This document shows positions 7,164 through 7,407 of a stretch of 7,407 nt of DNA, piece after piece (positions within the stretch are counted from its first letter, which is position 1; each line of letters opens with the position of its first letter). The notes under the pieces were generated by a model. It searched no databases. It had not been told where the DNA came from and saw nothing but the letters and a program-made list of their open reading frames with translations. A program made the translations under genes and the position numbers. This DNA is from Candidatus Dormiibacterota bacterium (GTDB lineage: Bacteria > Chloroflexota > Dormibacteria > Aeolococcales > Aeolococcaceae): NCBI GenBank assembly GCA_003170875.1, contig PMYJ01000084.1, positions 29,086 through 36,492 on the forward strand. The letters run 5' to 3'.

Positions 7164-7303
7164 CACGGACGTGCAACGGCCGGGTCGCGGTGCCATGTAA
7201 GACCCGGCTCGGCCCGAAGCCGGTGGCAAAGTCGGGGAACTCCGCGAGAGATGGCGGCCCACAGGGGCGCCGGCTCGAGGAGAGTGGAGGCGCAAGGGGA
7301 GAG
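7164..7303 (+). promoter_or_regulatory. Structured intergenic leader with competing hairpins upstream of a small Cys-rich gene
   Basis: This gap holds several perfect inverted repeats. GCCGGGTC (7179-7186) pairs with GACCCGGC (7201-7208), an 8-bp stem with a 14-base loop. CCGGCT (7204-7209) pairs with AGCCGG (7218-7223), a 6-bp stem with an 8-base loop. The two share bases 7204-7208, so they cannot form together. A second copy of CCGGCT at 7270-7275 could take over AGCCGG. GGTGCCAT (7189-7196) can also pair with ATGGCGgCC (7251-7259), with one bulge, enclosing the second hairpin and a small CGGG-GAAC-TCCG hairpin at 7233-7244. No T-run follows any stem and no good promoter is visible. It could be a regulatory leader, a U-less terminator for the transporter, or chance in GC-rich DNA. 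Confidence 0.4.
7295..7300 (+). promoter_or_regulatory. Shine-Dalgarno site for the small Cys-rich gene
   Basis: AGGGGA at 7295-7300, within a purine-rich AAGGGGAGAG run, lies 3 bases before the ATG at 7304. A GGAGG at 7286-7290 is a second option but is 13 bases away. This supports the ATG as a real start even though the gene is cut by the window edge. Confidence 0.55.
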
Positions 7304-7407
7304 ATGCGAGCCATCGTGACGTGCGAGTGCTGTGGATATCGCCAGGCGGTGGCCCGCCCCATCCGTCGCCCCGAGCAGTTCCACGTGATCTGCCACGGCT
7401 GTGAGGG
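7304..7407 (+). CDS. Partial small cysteine-rich protein, putative zinc ribbon, N-terminal 34 residues
   Basis: The gene begins at ATG 7304 and runs off the window, so only 34 residues are seen. They include Cys7, Cys9 and Cys10 in TCECCGY and Cys30 and Cys33 in ICHGCEG. The two CxxC knuckles (7/10 and 30/33), with about 19 residues between, fit a zinc ribbon or rubredoxin-like metal site. The segment between is basic (RQAVARPIRRPEQ). I do not recognise the family. It is not part of the overlapping gene chain; it is preceded by a 140-base gap with strong inverted repeats, so it may have its own control. The total length and function are unknown. The frame has G/C-rich third positions like the genes upstream. 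Confidence 0.6.
   Translation, partial: MRAIVTCECCGYRQAVARPIRRPEQFHVICHGCE

Noticed and set aside
7160..7203. CTGACA (7160-7165) and a TAAGAC-like element as a promoter for the small Cys-rich gene
   Set aside because: The spacing is about 32 bases and the -10 match is only 3 of 6. A promoter may exist but cannot be called from this.
7187..7260. Cobalamin riboswitch, suggested by GGTGCC and GAAGCCGGTG
   Set aside because: The conserved B12-box core (GCCACTG) and the expected order of elements are absent, so the resemblance is only local.
5301..7295. A 664-codon open frame on the - strand opposite the transporter and the end of rsmA
   Set aside because: Its product is low-complexity Glu/Asp/Gly/Arg-rich, as expected from the complement of GC-rich codons for hydrophobic residues (CTC, GTC and ATC become GAG, GAC and GAT). 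It has no domain and no ribosome binding evidence, while the opposite strand encodes clear RsmA and MFS motifs.

Overview
The window is a GC-rich (roughly 70% by eye) bacterial stretch with seven complete genes and the start of an eighth, all on the + strand. The gene order, G/C-ending codons, GTG starts, and TGA at all seven visible stops suggest an uncultured high-GC lineage. An actinobacterial or Chloroflexota/Dormibacterota-like origin is plausible, but the sequence alone does not settle the phylum. There is no sign of mobile DNA, CRISPR, tRNA or rRNA.

Layout. 21-947 encodes a nitrilase-fold glutaminase and 940-1794 an NAD+ synthase; together they look like a glutamine-dependent NAD+ synthetase split into two genes. 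Next comes an RNA and translation block: rsmI (1791-2483), metG (2480-4021), tatD (4018-4857) and rsmA/ksgA (4915-5769). A 12-helix major facilitator transporter follows (5766-7163). After a 140-base gap with strong inverted repeats, a small cysteine-rich putative zinc-ribbon gene starts at 7304 and runs off the window.

Genes 1 to 7 look like one operon. Neighbours overlap by 8, 4, 4 and 4 bases, then a 57-base gap precedes rsmA, then another 4-base overlap leads to the transporter. The overlaps imply coupled translation. RsmI and RsmA both modify 16S rRNA near the decoding centre, and MetRS charges methionyl-tRNA. The core order rsmI-metG-tatD-rsmA resembles the Bacillus-type neighbourhood but lacks the AbrB, YabE/Rpf and RnmV genes.

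Most of the window is ordinary housekeeping DNA. The points worth a second look are: rsmI has no ATG, GTG or TTG start and seems to begin at a CTG overlapping the nadE stop; the NAD synthetase is split and its second gene has a GC hairpin where a Shine-Dalgarno sequence would sit; and the 7164-7303 leader contains mutually exclusive hairpins ahead of the small Cys-rich gene. I found nothing that clearly amounts to a new biological system. The leader is the best candidate for something undescribed.
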